Positions 8,490 through 17,357 are shown, numbered from the stretch's first letter. The stretch: DNA of 64,000 bases from Scybalousia_A sp052170555 (GCA_052170555.1 JBQNAI010000002.1:248001-312000); one strand, 5' to 3'. Notes: generated by a model not told the origin, from the sequence alone. A program made the numbers and translations.

Positions 8490-8575
8490 CAACCGGGAAG
8501 AAAGTAATTTCTTTTTACTTTCTTCCTTTTAAAAACACATAAGATTATCGTGAGTAGACAAACTTTAGTTTATTT
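8457..8575 (+). repeat. Tandem duplication, 3' constant block, copy 1
   Basis: These 119 bp (last codons of ATP-grasp gene 1, the terminator hairpin and the first bases of a polymerase gene start) recur at 9549-9668 with a single extra A in an A-run. Confidence 0.93.
8496..8530 (+). terminator. Intrinsic-terminator-like hairpin after ATP-grasp gene 1
   Basis: GGAAGAAAGTAA (8496-8507) pairs perfectly with TTACTTTCTTCC (8515-8526) around a seven-base loop, followed by TTTT. It is duplicated after the second gene. Confidence 0.7.
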
Positions 8576-8666
8576 TTGGGTCATATCAGAACCGTCAACG
8601 GAATTGAAAGCCGAATTCAAAAACGCCACATTCCGTAAAGCTGATATAGACGTACAACATGTATAA
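8550..8666 (+). pseudogene. In-frame fusion remnant: polymerase start joined to HU-related 3' end
   Basis: A GTG-started 38-codon frame begins with MSRQTLVY, identical to the start of the polymerase at 9643, runs through about 13 bases of unmatched sequence (8576-8588) and continues in frame as EPSTELKAEFKNATF, the tail of HU-like protein 3. It marks the junction of the tandem duplication. It may be translated, but it is best viewed as a duplication scar. Confidence 0.75.
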
Positions 8667-9225
8667 AGTAAAATTGTTAAAAACACCATGAAAAAAATAA
8701 TAGCATCAGCGTTTATGCTTTTGTGCCACAACCTGCCGATACCGGACAAATTGTACTTGCAGATACTGTATTTCTTGCATTTCTTTAGGAGGTTAAATTT
8801 GAAAGACCCCAAGACATTTTCCGAGAAACTGCAATGGCTCAAACTCTATAACCGCAAACCCGAATACACTCAAATGGTGGATAAATATGCGGTCAAAGAG
8901 TATGTTAAAAACATTATTGGCGAGCAATATATCATTCCCACGCTTGGGGTTTGGGACACACCGCAGCAAATAGAGTGGGACAAACTGCCCAAGCAGTTCG
9001 TACTGAAGACCACACACGGTGGTGGTGGCAGCGGAGTAGTTATTTGCAAAGACAAGGATACCTTTGACAGAAAGGCAGCAATTAAGAAATTGCAACGAGA
9101 AATGAAAAAGGATATTTACAGAAATGGGAGAGAATATCCCTATAAAGACATTCCTCATCGTATCCTTGCTGAGAAATATATGGAAGATGCTACGAGCAAA
9201 GATGATTTGCACGACTATAAATTTT
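8589..9225 (+). repeat. Tandem duplication, 5' constant block, copy 2
   Basis: Second copy of 7491-8127, identical by eye. It starts within the HU-like 3' end and ends at the codon after DLHDYKF of the ATP-grasp gene. Confidence 0.93.
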
Positions 9226-9581
9226 TCTGTTTTAATGGCGAACCGAAATATTGCCAGGTTATTTCGGGAAGAGAATCTAAAATGTGTATAGATTTTTTTG
9301 ATAAGGATTGGATTCATCAACCAGTTCACGAACCGTATTGCTATCCTTTTGCAGATGTTGAGCCTCAAAAACCTCAGAATTATGAACAGATGTGGGATTT
9401 TGCAAAAGAATTAGCAAAAAATAAAAGCTTTTCAAGGATTGATTTTTATGAAGTTGATGGCAAAATATATTTCGGAGAGATAACATTTTATCCCACCTCT
9501 GGTTTTGGAGGATTTAATCCGCCTTATTGGGATGAAAAGTTTGGTAGCTGGATAAAGTTGCCGACGGATAAGACATTGTAA
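8688..9581 (+). CDS. TupA-like ATP-grasp protein 2 (mosaic paralogue)
   Basis: A 297-residue ATP-grasp of the TupA type. Its first ~179 residues are identical to paralogue 1; after HDYKF the sequences diverge (FCFNGEPKYCQVIS here versus YCFNGEVKMLYIT). They meet again only in a short block, DFYEVDGKIYFGE, which also carries a 35-bp identical DNA island (9441-9475 versus 8349-8383), and in the last ten residues WIKLPTDKTL. A diverged middle between identical flanks cannot come from drift alone and implies replacement of the central segment by recombination with a related gene. The likely role is an alternative ligase with changed specificity in the same polysaccharide pathway. Confidence 0.85.
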   Translation: MKKIIASAFMLLCHNLPIPDKLYLQILYFLHFFRRLNLKDPKTFSEKLQWLKLYNRKPEYTQMVDKYAVKEYVKNIIGEQYIIPTLGVWDTPQQIEWDKLPKQFVLKTTHGGGGSGVVICKDKDTFDRKAAIKKLQREMKKDIYRNGREYPYKDIPHRILAEKYMEDATSKDDLHDYKFFCFNGEPKYCQVISGRESKMCIDFFDKDWIHQPVHEPYCYPFADVEPQKPQNYEQMWDFAKELAKNKSFSRIDFYEVDGKIYFGEITFYPTSGFGGFNPPYWDEKFGSWIKLPTDKTL

Positions 9582-9668
9582 CAACCGGGAAGAAAGTAAT
9601 TTCTTTTTACTTTCTTCCTTTTAAAAAACACATAAGATTATCGTGAGTAGACAAACTTTAGTTTATTT
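9549..9668 (+). repeat. Tandem duplication, 3' constant block, copy 2
   Basis: Second copy of 8457-8575. Here it leads into the intact polymerase gene, showing that the original order was HU-like gene, ATP-grasp, polymerase. Confidence 0.93.
9588..9622 (+). terminator. Intrinsic-terminator-like hairpin after ATP-grasp gene 2
   Basis: The same 12-bp perfect stem as at 8496 (arms 9588-9599 and 9607-9618), followed by TTTT. It precedes the GTG start of the polymerase by 20 bases, so it may attenuate rather than end transcription. Confidence 0.7.
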
Positions 9669-10755
9669 AGTATTTTTTTTATTTTCTGTCAGGTATTTGT
9701 TTAATGTAATTCTTGGGGACAATACACTGGTATTAGATTTATTTATCTATGCAATAGTTATACTCAATTCTAAGGTGCAGAATCAAAAAGAATATATTTT
9801 TTACCTTATATTTATGGTTTTTGATTTATTCTTTAACATGGGGGCTATGAGGATAATATTAGTACTGTTACTATGTTTCATGTCTTATGAAGCGAACATT
9901 AAATTAATATCAAAGATAAATGTATTTGCAGGTATAGCTGTAATACTTTGTATCTTATATTTCTTACAAACCGGTCTTTTTGACGATGCTTCTCATACGG
10001 CACATAATGCACTGGGGGAAGAGAGAGAGAGACATAGCTTCGGAGTGGGCTATAATAGATTATCGTTACTTGTTTTCTCTATTTCGTTGAACTTATATAT
10101 ATTGTTATATGGGAAAATTAAGAAGCTTTTAATGATAATCATATTTTCAATTATCCCTTATATAGTGTTTTTATTGACCGGTAGTCAGACATCTTTTGTT
10201 GGGGGTCTTTCTTTAGTTTTATTTCATGTGTTATTCCATACGAAGGCAACAAGAAGTCTTATAGAAAGAAAAGCTCTACTATATTGCATTCCGATTTTCC
10301 TTCTGGGAGTTACTATTTTTACGGCTTACATTTCTCCTTATTTTCCACAATTGGATTTAATATTTACGGGACGCCCAATGTTTACGCTTAAGTTCTTAAA
10401 TACAATAACTCCTATGGCATTATTTATAGGAGATGCCGAAAGTATGGCTTCTAGCGATTATATGGCATTAGATTCTGCACATATGCATCTTGTTTTTGAA
10501 GCTGGTATTGCCATATATATTTTTTTCTACACAATCTATGTAAAAACAATAAAATTTCATTTTATACTAAAAAAACAATATGAAGGATATAATAGTTACA
10601 CATTACCTGTATTACTTTCTATGATGGTTGTAGGATTGGGTGAGGATGTGTTGTTTTCTATTGCTTTAATAGGATTTGCAATATTTTGGATTATATTGTT
10701 CAAAAATGCGAAATTATATGACAATTATATTAGTAACTATAATGTAAAACATTAA
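9643..10755 (+). CDS. O-antigen/capsule polymerase-like membrane protein (Wzy-type)
   Basis: A 370-residue protein with about ten to eleven hydrophobic segments and a periplasmic-loop region around residues 115-135 (EERERHSFGVGYNRLSLLVF), followed by LTGSQTSFVGG near 180. This resembles the Wzy/EpsG-like polymerase layout, in which a large loop with conserved Arg/His residues joins repeat units. Sequence conservation in Wzy proteins is low, so the call rests on topology and location in a flippase/glycosyltransferase locus. The start is GTG at 9643; its first eight codons are duplicated at 8550. Confidence 0.75.
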   Translation: MSRQTLVYLVFFLFSVRYLFNVILGDNTLVLDLFIYAIVILNSKVQNQKEYIFYLIFMVFDLFFNMGAMRIILVLLLCFMSYEANIKLISKINVFAGIAVILCILYFLQTGLFDDASHTAHNALGEERERHSFGVGYNRLSLLVFSISLNLYILLYGKIKKLLMIIIFSIIPYIVFLLTGSQTSFVGGLSLVLFHVLFHTKATRSLIERKALLYCIPIFLLGVTIFTAYISPYFPQLDLIFTGRPMFTLKFLNTITPMALFIGDAESMASSDYMALDSAHMHLVFEAGIAIYIFFYTIYVKTIKFHFILKKQYEGYNSYTLPVLLSMMVVGLGEDVLFSIALIGFAIFWIILFKNAKLYDNYISNYNVKH

Positions 10756-10767
10756 TATATTATTTAT

Positions 10768-10775
10768 AAGGAGGA
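10768..10775 (+). promoter_or_regulatory. Canonical Shine-Dalgarno before the acyltransferase
   Basis: AAGGAGGA ends seven bases before the ATG at 10783; one of only two clear Shine-Dalgarno sequences noticed in the window, both in the polysaccharide locus. Confidence 0.6.
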
Positions 10776-10782
10776 CAAGCGT

Positions 10783-11463
10783 ATGGACAAGCGTGTAATA
10801 AAATCAATTTTAGAAAAAAACTATTACCTATATAAGATAGGTATGTTTTTTATTTCTATCTATGCAAGGAGAGGATTAAAGATAACTAAACCTTTATGGG
10901 GGGGGGTCAAGATAAAGTATTACAATGTAGGTAAGAATAATTATTTCATAGCAGATAAAGGATGTTTTTTAGAAAATTTATATGTGAAAATAATAGGTAG
11001 TAATAATAGGATTGAAATAGGGAAAAATGTTAAAATAAGAAAGAATTGTAAATTTTATATATTTGGAAATAATTGTTCAATAAAAATAGGAGACAATACT
11101 ACGATGACGCATCATTGTCAAATTGAAGTGCAAGAGGAGAGTCAGCATATTTTCTTAGGAAAAGATTGTATGCTGTCTAACCATATTTTAATTAGAAACA
11201 ATGATTCTCATTTTATTTACAATAGAACAACAGGACAACGGACAAATAATCCCAAAAATATTAATATAGGCAATCATGTTTGGATTGGAGCGTGGGTTAC
11301 TGTTCTAAAAGGAGTAGATATTGAAGATGGAGCTGTGATAGGAACACATTCTATCGTTACACATAATGTTCCAAAAAATTCTATTGTTACTGGTATTCCG
11401 GCAAAAATTGTTAAAGAAAATATTGAATGGACAGTGTCTGCAAAAAAACAGATAGAGAAATGA
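10783..11463 (+). CDS. Hexapeptide-repeat acyltransferase (LbH family)
   Basis: A 226-residue left-handed beta-helix protein. The repeat region runs from about residue 66 to 205, with isoleucine-rich turns such as IEIGKNVKIRKNCKFYIFG and the terminal NIGNHVWIGAWVTVLKGVDI, IVTGIPAKIVKE. The pair TMTHHCQIEV near residue 107 may supply a catalytic His. Such enzymes transfer acetyl (from acetyl-CoA) or another acyl group to sugars of lipopolysaccharide or capsule. Codons 39-41 contain a run of nine G (10898-10906), a candidate slippage site that would switch the protein off. The stop overlaps the next gene by four bases (ATGA). Confidence 0.88.
   Translation: MDKRVIKSILEKNYYLYKIGMFFISIYARRGLKITKPLWGGVKIKYYNVGKNNYFIADKGCFLENLYVKIIGSNNRIEIGKNVKIRKNCKFYIFGNNCSIKIGDNTTMTHHCQIEVQEESQHIFLGKDCMLSNHILIRNNDSHFIYNRTTGQRTNNPKNINIGNHVWIGAWVTVLKGVDIEDGAVIGTHSIVTHNVPKNSIVTGIPAKIVKENIEWTVSAKKQIEK
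10898..10906 (+). repeat. Nine-G homopolymer inside the acyltransferase gene
   Basis: TGG GGG GGG GTC encodes Trp-Gly-Gly-Val using nine consecutive G, the longest G-run noticed in this AT-rich window. A one-base slip would shift the frame about 40 codons into the gene. Confidence 0.9.
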
Positions 11464-12353
11464 ACGATATAATATATTCATTTATTATTCCACATAAAAA
11501 TTCGCTTGAATTATTACAACGTTGTATAGATTCTATTCCACAAAGAGATGATATACAAATTATTGTTGTGGATGATAATAGTGATGAAGCTCTTGTGGAT
11601 TGGGATAAATTTAAGATTAAAAATGATAAAAGGGTAGAGTTAGTCAGAACTACCGAAGGTAAAGGAGCAGGATATGCACGAAATATTGGCTTAAAAAAAG
11701 CAACAGGTAAATGGATATTATTTACAGATGCAGATGATTTTTATCGTGATGGATTTTTAAATACATTAGATGAATATAAAGAAAAAGATATTGATGTATT
11801 ATACTTTGGGTTTACAGGTATTTTGGATAATGGTGAGTATACTCTTCATCGTAGATACAATAAAACTGCTGTTTATTACGATAACTATGACAATACAATG
11901 TTAGCATTGGATAGAATAAAATATCGCATTACGGTTCCATGGAATAAAATGGTTAGAAAAGAGTTTGTATGCAAATACAATATATATTTTGAAGAAGTGC
12001 CAAAAGGTAATGATGTTTTATTTTCGTTTATGGTAGGTTATTTTGCCAAACATATTTCCGTATCTAAACAAAAATTATATTTTTGGACTTTTCAAAATAA
12101 TAGTATTTCCAATAAAAGATTAACCAGACAGGCTGCGGAGGTCATTGTAAATACTATCTATCACGCCAATTCTTTTTATTCTTATATTGGATATGCAAAA
12201 TGGAGTCAAAGTATCATTAGGAGTGTAGTGTCTAAGATAGTATATAATGGATTTATTTCGGGGTATTTATTGATAAAAGCCTATATTAAATGTATCCATT
12301 GTGACAAGAAGTTTTATATAGAACAAATTAGTAAGGAGATAATAAAAAAATAA
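11460..12353 (+). CDS. Glycosyltransferase family 2
   Basis: A GT-A fold transferase of 297 residues: YSFIIPHKNSLELLQRCIDS at the N-terminus, IIVVDDNSDE near residue 34 for nucleotide binding and LFTDADDFYRDGFL near 85 with the metal-binding Asp-x-Asp. It adds one sugar to a lipid-linked repeat unit on the cytoplasmic face. An in-frame ATG at 11427 exists, but 11460 forms the ATGA overlap with the acyltransferase stop and starts at the conserved domain, so it is preferred. Donor and acceptor are unknown. Confidence 0.9.
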   Translation: MNDIIYSFIIPHKNSLELLQRCIDSIPQRDDIQIIVVDDNSDEALVDWDKFKIKNDKRVELVRTTEGKGAGYARNIGLKKATGKWILFTDADDFYRDGFLNTLDEYKEKDIDVLYFGFTGILDNGEYTLHRRYNKTAVYYDNYDNTMLALDRIKYRITVPWNKMVRKEFVCKYNIYFEEVPKGNDVLFSFMVGYFAKHISVSKQKLYFWTFQNNSISNKRLTRQAAEVIVNTIYHANSFYSYIGYAKWSQSIIRSVVSKIVYNGFISGYLLIKAYIKCIHCDKKFYIEQISKEIIKK

Positions 12354-12580
12354 AAAAGAAATTGTATTTAAGCTATTGTACTATAACAAATAGAGTATAT
12401 TTATAAAAATAATTTTTCGTTTAAAAATGGGGAAGAAACTCAATCTGACAAATTCGTTAAATTTTTATGAAAACAATAATAAGATTTATTTTAGTAGACT
12501 TATTCTATCTAATACAAAGAAGTGACACTGTAATTTTGGAGTTAGATAAAATTACCAATAATCAATTATATTGAGAAGAG

Positions 12581-13405
12581 ATGACAATATCAGTATTAAT
12601 GTCTGTTTATAGAGTAGAGAAGGCTGAATATTTAGACAGAGCATTGCAAAGCGTTTGGACAGACCAGACACTCAAGCCTAATCAAATAGTTTTAGTAGAG
12701 GATGGACCATTAGGCAGTGACTTATTGGGTGTTATTGCGAAATGGGAAGAGGAACTTAAAGAAGTTTTAGTTATTTTAAAGAATGAAACAAATCTTGGTT
12801 TAACGAAGTCTTTGAATAAAGGTATTAAATATATTCATACTGATTTGATAGCGAGAATGGATAGTGATGATATATCATGCCCTGATAGATTTCGGTTACA
12901 ACATGATTTTTTATTAAAAAATGAAGAAATTGCAATCGTTGGAGGGAAGATACAAGAGTTTACTTTAGATCATAACTTATTTATAAGGAGTTTCCCAACC
13001 AATTACAAGGATGTTAAAAAGTATATCTGTAAAGCATCGCCACTTGCACATCCAACAGTAATGATGAAAACCGATATTTTCAAAAAAATACAATACAATG
13101 AAAAATATAAAACATCTCAGGATATAGCATTATGGTTTGATGCATTGGCAAATGGTTACAATATATCTAACTTAGATACTATTACTCTACTGTTTAGACG
13201 TTCTGATAATATGTTGAAAAGAAGAAATAAAAGTAAAGCAATTAATGAATTTAAAATTTATATGAAAGGAATCTTACACATATATGGGATATGTACATTA
13301 GTTTACATTTATCCTATAATGCGATTACTTTTTAGGTTTATGCCACATAAAGTGGTAAAGATTATATATGATGGTAAGGTGAGAAAATACGTATTAAATA
13401 GTTAG
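12581..13405 (+). CDS. Glycosyltransferase family 2 (AmsE-like)
   Basis: A 274-residue GT-A enzyme with ISVLMSVYRVEKAEYLDRAL at the start, VLVEDGPLG near residue 43, NLGLTKSLNKGI near 71 and LIARMDSDDISCPDRF near 89 containing the Asp-x-Asp. The pattern resembles AmsE-type transferases of exopolysaccharide clusters. A gap of 227 bases before it holds only a 35-codon frame (12467-12574) with no recognisable similarity. It precedes the uronic acid epimerase gene by 11 bases. Confidence 0.9.
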   Translation: MTISVLMSVYRVEKAEYLDRALQSVWTDQTLKPNQIVLVEDGPLGSDLLGVIAKWEEELKEVLVILKNETNLGLTKSLNKGIKYIHTDLIARMDSDDISCPDRFRLQHDFLLKNEEIAIVGGKIQEFTLDHNLFIRSFPTNYKDVKKYICKASPLAHPTVMMKTDIFKKIQYNEKYKTSQDIALWFDALANGYNISNLDTITLLFRRSDNMLKRRNKSKAINEFKIYMKGILHIYGICTLVYIYPIMRLLFRFMPHKVVKIIYDGKVRKYVLNS

Positions 13406-13416
13406 TAAAAAAAGTT

Positions 13417-14454
13417 ATGAGGATATTAGTTACTGGGGTTGCGGGGTTTATAGCATCTCGCGTGATGTATAGGTTGTTGGAAAGAGGTGAAGATGTTGTT
13501 GGTATAGACAATATCAACAATTATTATGATGTACGTCTTAAATATGGCAGACTCAAAGAGCTTGGGTTCGAAAAGCAGGATAATAATTTTGTTTTTGGTC
13601 AGGTGTTGCATAGTAATATTTTTGCTAAAGGTAAGTTTATTAGAATGAATCTTGAAGATAAAAATTATTTGGATGAGATTTTTGAGAAAAATAATTTTGA
13701 TAAGGTGATTAATCTTGCAGCACAAGCGGGTGTGAGATATTCTATAACAAATCCATATTCATATTTGAATAGCAATATTGTTGGTTTTCTTAATATTTTG
13801 GAACGTTGCAGAAATTATAATATCAAACATTTGGTGTATGCTTCGTCAAGCAGTGTGTATGGATTGAATGAAAAGGTTCCGTATTCTGAGGATGATAAAG
13901 TAGATAATCCTGTTAGTTTGTATGCCGCAACAAAAAAAAGTAACGAACTTATGGCCCACGCTTATTGTAAATTGTACGCAATAAAGATGACAGGGTTAAG
14001 GTATTTCACTGTTTATGGACCTTGGGGACGTCCTGATATGTCTCCGATGTTGTTTGCAAAAGCAATACAGAATAATGAAACAATACAAGTATTTAATAAC
14101 GGAGATATGATAAGGGATTTTACTTATATTGATGATATTGTTGAAGGAACGATAAAGGTTTTGGATAATGAGCCTAAAGTTGAGGAGTGTGTGAATAATA
14201 TTCCCTACAAGGTATACAATATTGGCTGTAGTAATCCTGTTAAGTTGATGGACTTTATTGCAGAGATAGAGCAGGTTTGTGGGAAGTCAGTCAGAAAAGT
14301 TTTTTTACCAATGCAACCAGGAGATGTTTATCAAACTAATGCTGATACCTCTAAATTGGAGCAAGATACAGGATATAAACCGCGTATTTCGTTACATGAA
14401 GGCATCCAAAAATTTATGCAGTGGTATCAATCAGATAAGAATCCTTTAAAATAA
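13417..14454 (+). CDS. UDP-glucuronate 4-epimerase-like NAD-dependent epimerase
   Basis: Extended SDR enzyme of 345 residues: Rossmann loop GVAGFIASRV at residues 7-16, IDNINNYYDVRLKYGRL near 34 (typical of UDP-glucuronate epimerases), catalytic SSSVYG and SLYAATKKSNELMAHAYC near 167 with the Tyr-x-x-x-Lys pair, and the TGLRYFTVYGPWGRPDM segment. These features fit interconversion of UDP-glucuronate and UDP-galacturonate. The next gene makes UDP-glucuronate, supporting this. The second Gly after FI is Ala-Ser here instead of the common Gly-x-His, a modest deviation. Confidence 0.9.
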   Translation: MRILVTGVAGFIASRVMYRLLERGEDVVGIDNINNYYDVRLKYGRLKELGFEKQDNNFVFGQVLHSNIFAKGKFIRMNLEDKNYLDEIFEKNNFDKVINLAAQAGVRYSITNPYSYLNSNIVGFLNILERCRNYNIKHLVYASSSSVYGLNEKVPYSEDDKVDNPVSLYAATKKSNELMAHAYCKLYAIKMTGLRYFTVYGPWGRPDMSPMLFAKAIQNNETIQVFNNGDMIRDFTYIDDIVEGTIKVLDNEPKVEECVNNIPYKVYNIGCSNPVKLMDFIAEIEQVCGKSVRKVFLPMQPGDVYQTNADTSKLEQDTGYKPRISLHEGIQKFMQWYQSDKNPLK

Positions 14455-14598
14455 AATTCAAAAACTTCTTTCTTTAAGTTCTTATAATGTTTAGAGAAAC
14501 CTCAATGTTATTATGTTTTTGAACTTTATTTTAATCCCTAAATTTAAATAAAATAAAAAAGTAGTAAATTTAAATTAATAATTGAAATAGAAAAAACT

Positions 14599-15837
14599 AT
14601 GAAAATTTCAGTGGCAGGAACAGGCTATGTGGGAATGAGTCTGGCTGTGCTGTTAGCACAACATAATAAGGTTACTTCTGTGGATGTTGTTCCCGAAAGA
14701 GTAGATTTGGTTAATAACAAAAAGTCACCTATTCAGGATGATTATATAGAAAAATATCTTAGAGAAAAAGATTTGGATTTGCGGGCAACATTGGATTGGC
14801 AGACGGGTTATAAGGATGTCGATTTTGTCGTCATTGCGGCACCAACGAATTACGATAGCGTTAAGAATTATTTTGATACATCTGCTGTTGAGGATGTTAT
14901 TCACAAAGTAATGCAAGTTAATTCTAATGCTATAATGGTTATTAAAAGTACTATTCCTGTCGGTTATACTCAAAGTGTGAGAGAAAAGTTTAAAACTAAA
15001 AATATTATATTTGCCCCTGAGTTTCTGAGAGAGAGTAAAGCTTTATATGATAATCTTTATCCAAGTAGAATTATTGTTGGATATGATCAAAATGATAAAG
15101 AATTAGAATCTAAAGCTAAACAATTTGTCAATCTTATCAGACAAGGGGCAATAAAAGAAGATATACCTATACTTTATATGGGTTCTACAGAGGCAGAAGC
15201 AGTTAAATTATTTGCCAATACTTATCTTGCTTTGCGCGTAAGCTATTTTAATGAGTTAGATACTTATGCCGAATTAAAGGGATTGAATACACAGCATATT
15301 ATTGAAGGTGTTTGTTTGGATCCTCGTATTGGTACGCATTATAATAATCCATCTTTTGGTTATGGAGGATACTGTCTACCTAAAGATACGAAACAATTAT
15401 TGGCAAATTACACTGATATCCCTCAAAATATGATGAGTGCGATCGTTGAAAGTAATAGAACGAGGAAAGATTTTATTGCAGATCAAGTATTGAAGAAAGC
15501 AGGATATTATAATTACTATGATAGGGGGGATTATAATCCTAATGAGGAGAGGCAGTGTGTTGTAGGTGTTTACCGTCTGACAATGAAAAGTAATAGTGAT
15601 AATTTTCGTCAATCTTCCATTCAAGGGGTAATGAAAAGGATTAAGGCAAAAGGAGCTACGGTAATTATTTATGAACCTACATTGGAGGAAGGGAGTACAT
15701 TCTTTGGATCTAAGATCGTTAATAATCTTGCAGAATTTAAGAAGCAAAGTCAAGCGATAATTGCCAATAGATACGACTCTTGTTTGGATGATGTTGCAGA
15801 GAAAGTTTATTCTAGAGATATTTTCAAAAGAGATTAA
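14599..15837 (+). CDS. ugd: UDP-glucose 6-dehydrogenase
   Basis: Oxidises UDP-glucose to UDP-glucuronate with two NAD. The N-terminal MKISVAGTGYVGMSLAVLLAQ is the Rossmann loop; VIKSTIPVGYT near 116, FAPEFLRESKALYDNLYPSR near 138, EAVKLFANTYLALRVSYFNE near 200 and the catalytic-cysteine segment GYGGYCLPKDTKQL near 256 are all present. The length of 412 residues fits. Substrate could in principle be UDP-GlcNAc, but the neighbouring glucuronate epimerase favours UDP-glucose. It is the last gene of the polysaccharide locus; 144 bases of intergenic DNA precede it. Confidence 0.94.
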   Translation: MKISVAGTGYVGMSLAVLLAQHNKVTSVDVVPERVDLVNNKKSPIQDDYIEKYLREKDLDLRATLDWQTGYKDVDFVVIAAPTNYDSVKNYFDTSAVEDVIHKVMQVNSNAIMVIKSTIPVGYTQSVREKFKTKNIIFAPEFLRESKALYDNLYPSRIIVGYDQNDKELESKAKQFVNLIRQGAIKEDIPILYMGSTEAEAVKLFANTYLALRVSYFNELDTYAELKGLNTQHIIEGVCLDPRIGTHYNNPSFGYGGYCLPKDTKQLLANYTDIPQNMMSAIVESNRTRKDFIADQVLKKAGYYNYYDRGDYNPNEERQCVVGVYRLTMKSNSDNFRQSSIQGVMKRIKAKGATVIIYEPTLEEGSTFFGSKIVNNLAEFKKQSQAIIANRYDSCLDDVAEKVYSRDIFKRD

Positions 15838-16183
15838 ATAACATACGTTTAAAAGGGAGTCACAAAAAAGCAATATAATAGTATCAATAGTTCTTATTAA
15901 TAAGAAGTTCATAGTTATTTAAGATAATGGTTCATGGTATACACCATTGCCTTAAAAAATATCTTTTTGATGGAATAAGGAGTGTGATCAATAAATTCTT
16001 TTCAAAGTCCTTTGTTCAGTACAAGAAACGGATCTTTTAGTATGAAGAAATGATTTACGAATGGTTATATGAATACGTAAAAAAGTTTTAATTTATCCTT
16101 ATCATAACAGATTTTATATAAAAAATCACAACAAATTATACACATATTTTATATGAATTTCTAAAAGTAAAAGTAATATTGCT
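15838..16183. other. Intergenic stretch between ugd and sbcD
   Basis: 346 bp of AT-rich DNA without a supported ORF, strong hairpin or clear TAnnTTTG promoter. I see nothing else here. Confidence 0.5.
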
Positions 16184-17356
16184 ATGAAAATTCTTCATAC
16201 TTCTGACTGGCATTTAGGTAATATGCTGTATGGTTATGATCGCAATGAAAGTGAACAATATTTTTTAGAACAATTGAAAGATATTGTGGTACAACAACAA
16301 CCAGATTGTATGATAATTGGAGGAGATATATACAATCTATCATCCCCTTCAGCATATGTACAAAAGATGTATACAGATGCAATGCTTGATATTCATAATT
16401 CTTGTCCAAGCATGACTACTGTTGTTATCGCTGGCAATCATGACTCCCCCAGTAAGTTAGAAATAGATAGTAGCCTATGGTCGTGTTTTAACGTTTTTAT
16501 TGTTGGTAGTATAGACAAACAACAAGAGGAAATAGATTTTGCTAAGCATATTATAGAAATAAGAAATAGGAATAATAAATTGCTTGGTTATGTAGTTGCT
16601 ATTCCCCACTTTTACATTAGAAATCATCCTGATTTATTTAAAAATATACAGGAGTATGTCAAACAAATAAATATAAATAATCTACCTGTAATTCTTTCTT
16701 GTCATTTAGCAGTAACAAATAGCGAAATTAGAAGTAATAGTACTTATGTGCAAGATATGGAATTTTTCCCGTTAGAAGAATTGGGAGAAGTATACGATTA
16801 CATTGCTTTGGGGCATATACACCTTCCACAAACGTTAAAAAATTCTAATGATAGAGCAAGATATTGTGGTAGTCCTATAAGTATTTCTTTTAATGAGCAG
16901 TATCCTCACGGCGTTTCTATTGTTGAGGTTGAGAGAGGGAATAAACCAAATATTCAATTTGTAGAGATTAAAGATCATATGCAATTGAAAACCATTCCAA
17001 AGGAAAGCCGAGAGTTGGGAGAAGTATTAGGGTATGTCAAAAACCATAAAGAGGAATTAGAAAATTGTTTTTTGCGTTTCAATGTTGAGGTACAAGATTT
17101 TCTTCCATCAAATAGTAAAGAAGTCTCAATTAGTCTTTGTAAAAGTATTGGAGCTTATTTCTGCACCTTTAATATTAATAGACCTGAAAGAATAATTAAT
17201 GAAGATAAATCTCAAAGTATGACAGTAGAAGAGTTTAGAAATATGACTGTTATGCAGATTGTTAAAAAATATATGAAAGAAAAAAATATAGATATAGGCG
17301 AAGATTTTGAGGAAATGATTACTTACGCAATGGAATTCACAGAAGATCAGTATTAA
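16184..17356 (+). CDS. sbcD: Exonuclease subunit SbcD (Mre11-type)
   Basis: The nuclease subunit of SbcCD, which opens hairpins and processes DNA ends in an ATP-controlled way. The five phosphoesterase motifs are visible: HTSDWHLGNM at residues 4-13, GGDIYNLSSPS near 46, GNHDSPSKLE near 86, LSCHLAVTN near 172 and LGHIHLPQTL near 209. The 390-residue length is typical. The sbcC gene follows after one base, so the two are co-transcribed. Confidence 0.95.
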   Translation: MKILHTSDWHLGNMLYGYDRNESEQYFLEQLKDIVVQQQPDCMIIGGDIYNLSSPSAYVQKMYTDAMLDIHNSCPSMTTVVIAGNHDSPSKLEIDSSLWSCFNVFIVGSIDKQQEEIDFAKHIIEIRNRNNKLLGYVVAIPHFYIRNHPDLFKNIQEYVKQININNLPVILSCHLAVTNSEIRSNSTYVQDMEFFPLEELGEVYDYIALGHIHLPQTLKNSNDRARYCGSPISISFNEQYPHGVSIVEVERGNKPNIQFVEIKDHMQLKTIPKESRELGEVLGYVKNHKEELENCFLRFNVEVQDFLPSNSKEVSISLCKSIGAYFCTFNINRPERIINEDKSQSMTVEEFRNMTVMQIVKKYMKEKNIDIGEDFEEMITYAMEFTEDQY

Positions 17357-17357
17357 T

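Noticed and set aside
12467..12574. A 35-residue frame between the two GT2 genes
   Set aside because: No similarity, no promoter-independent support; could be a remnant, but is not called as a gene.
14457..14523. TTCAAAAAC/GTTTTTGAA inverted pair after the epimerase as a terminator
   Set aside because: The 9-bp arms are separated by a ~49-base loop and are simple AT sequence; too weak to call.
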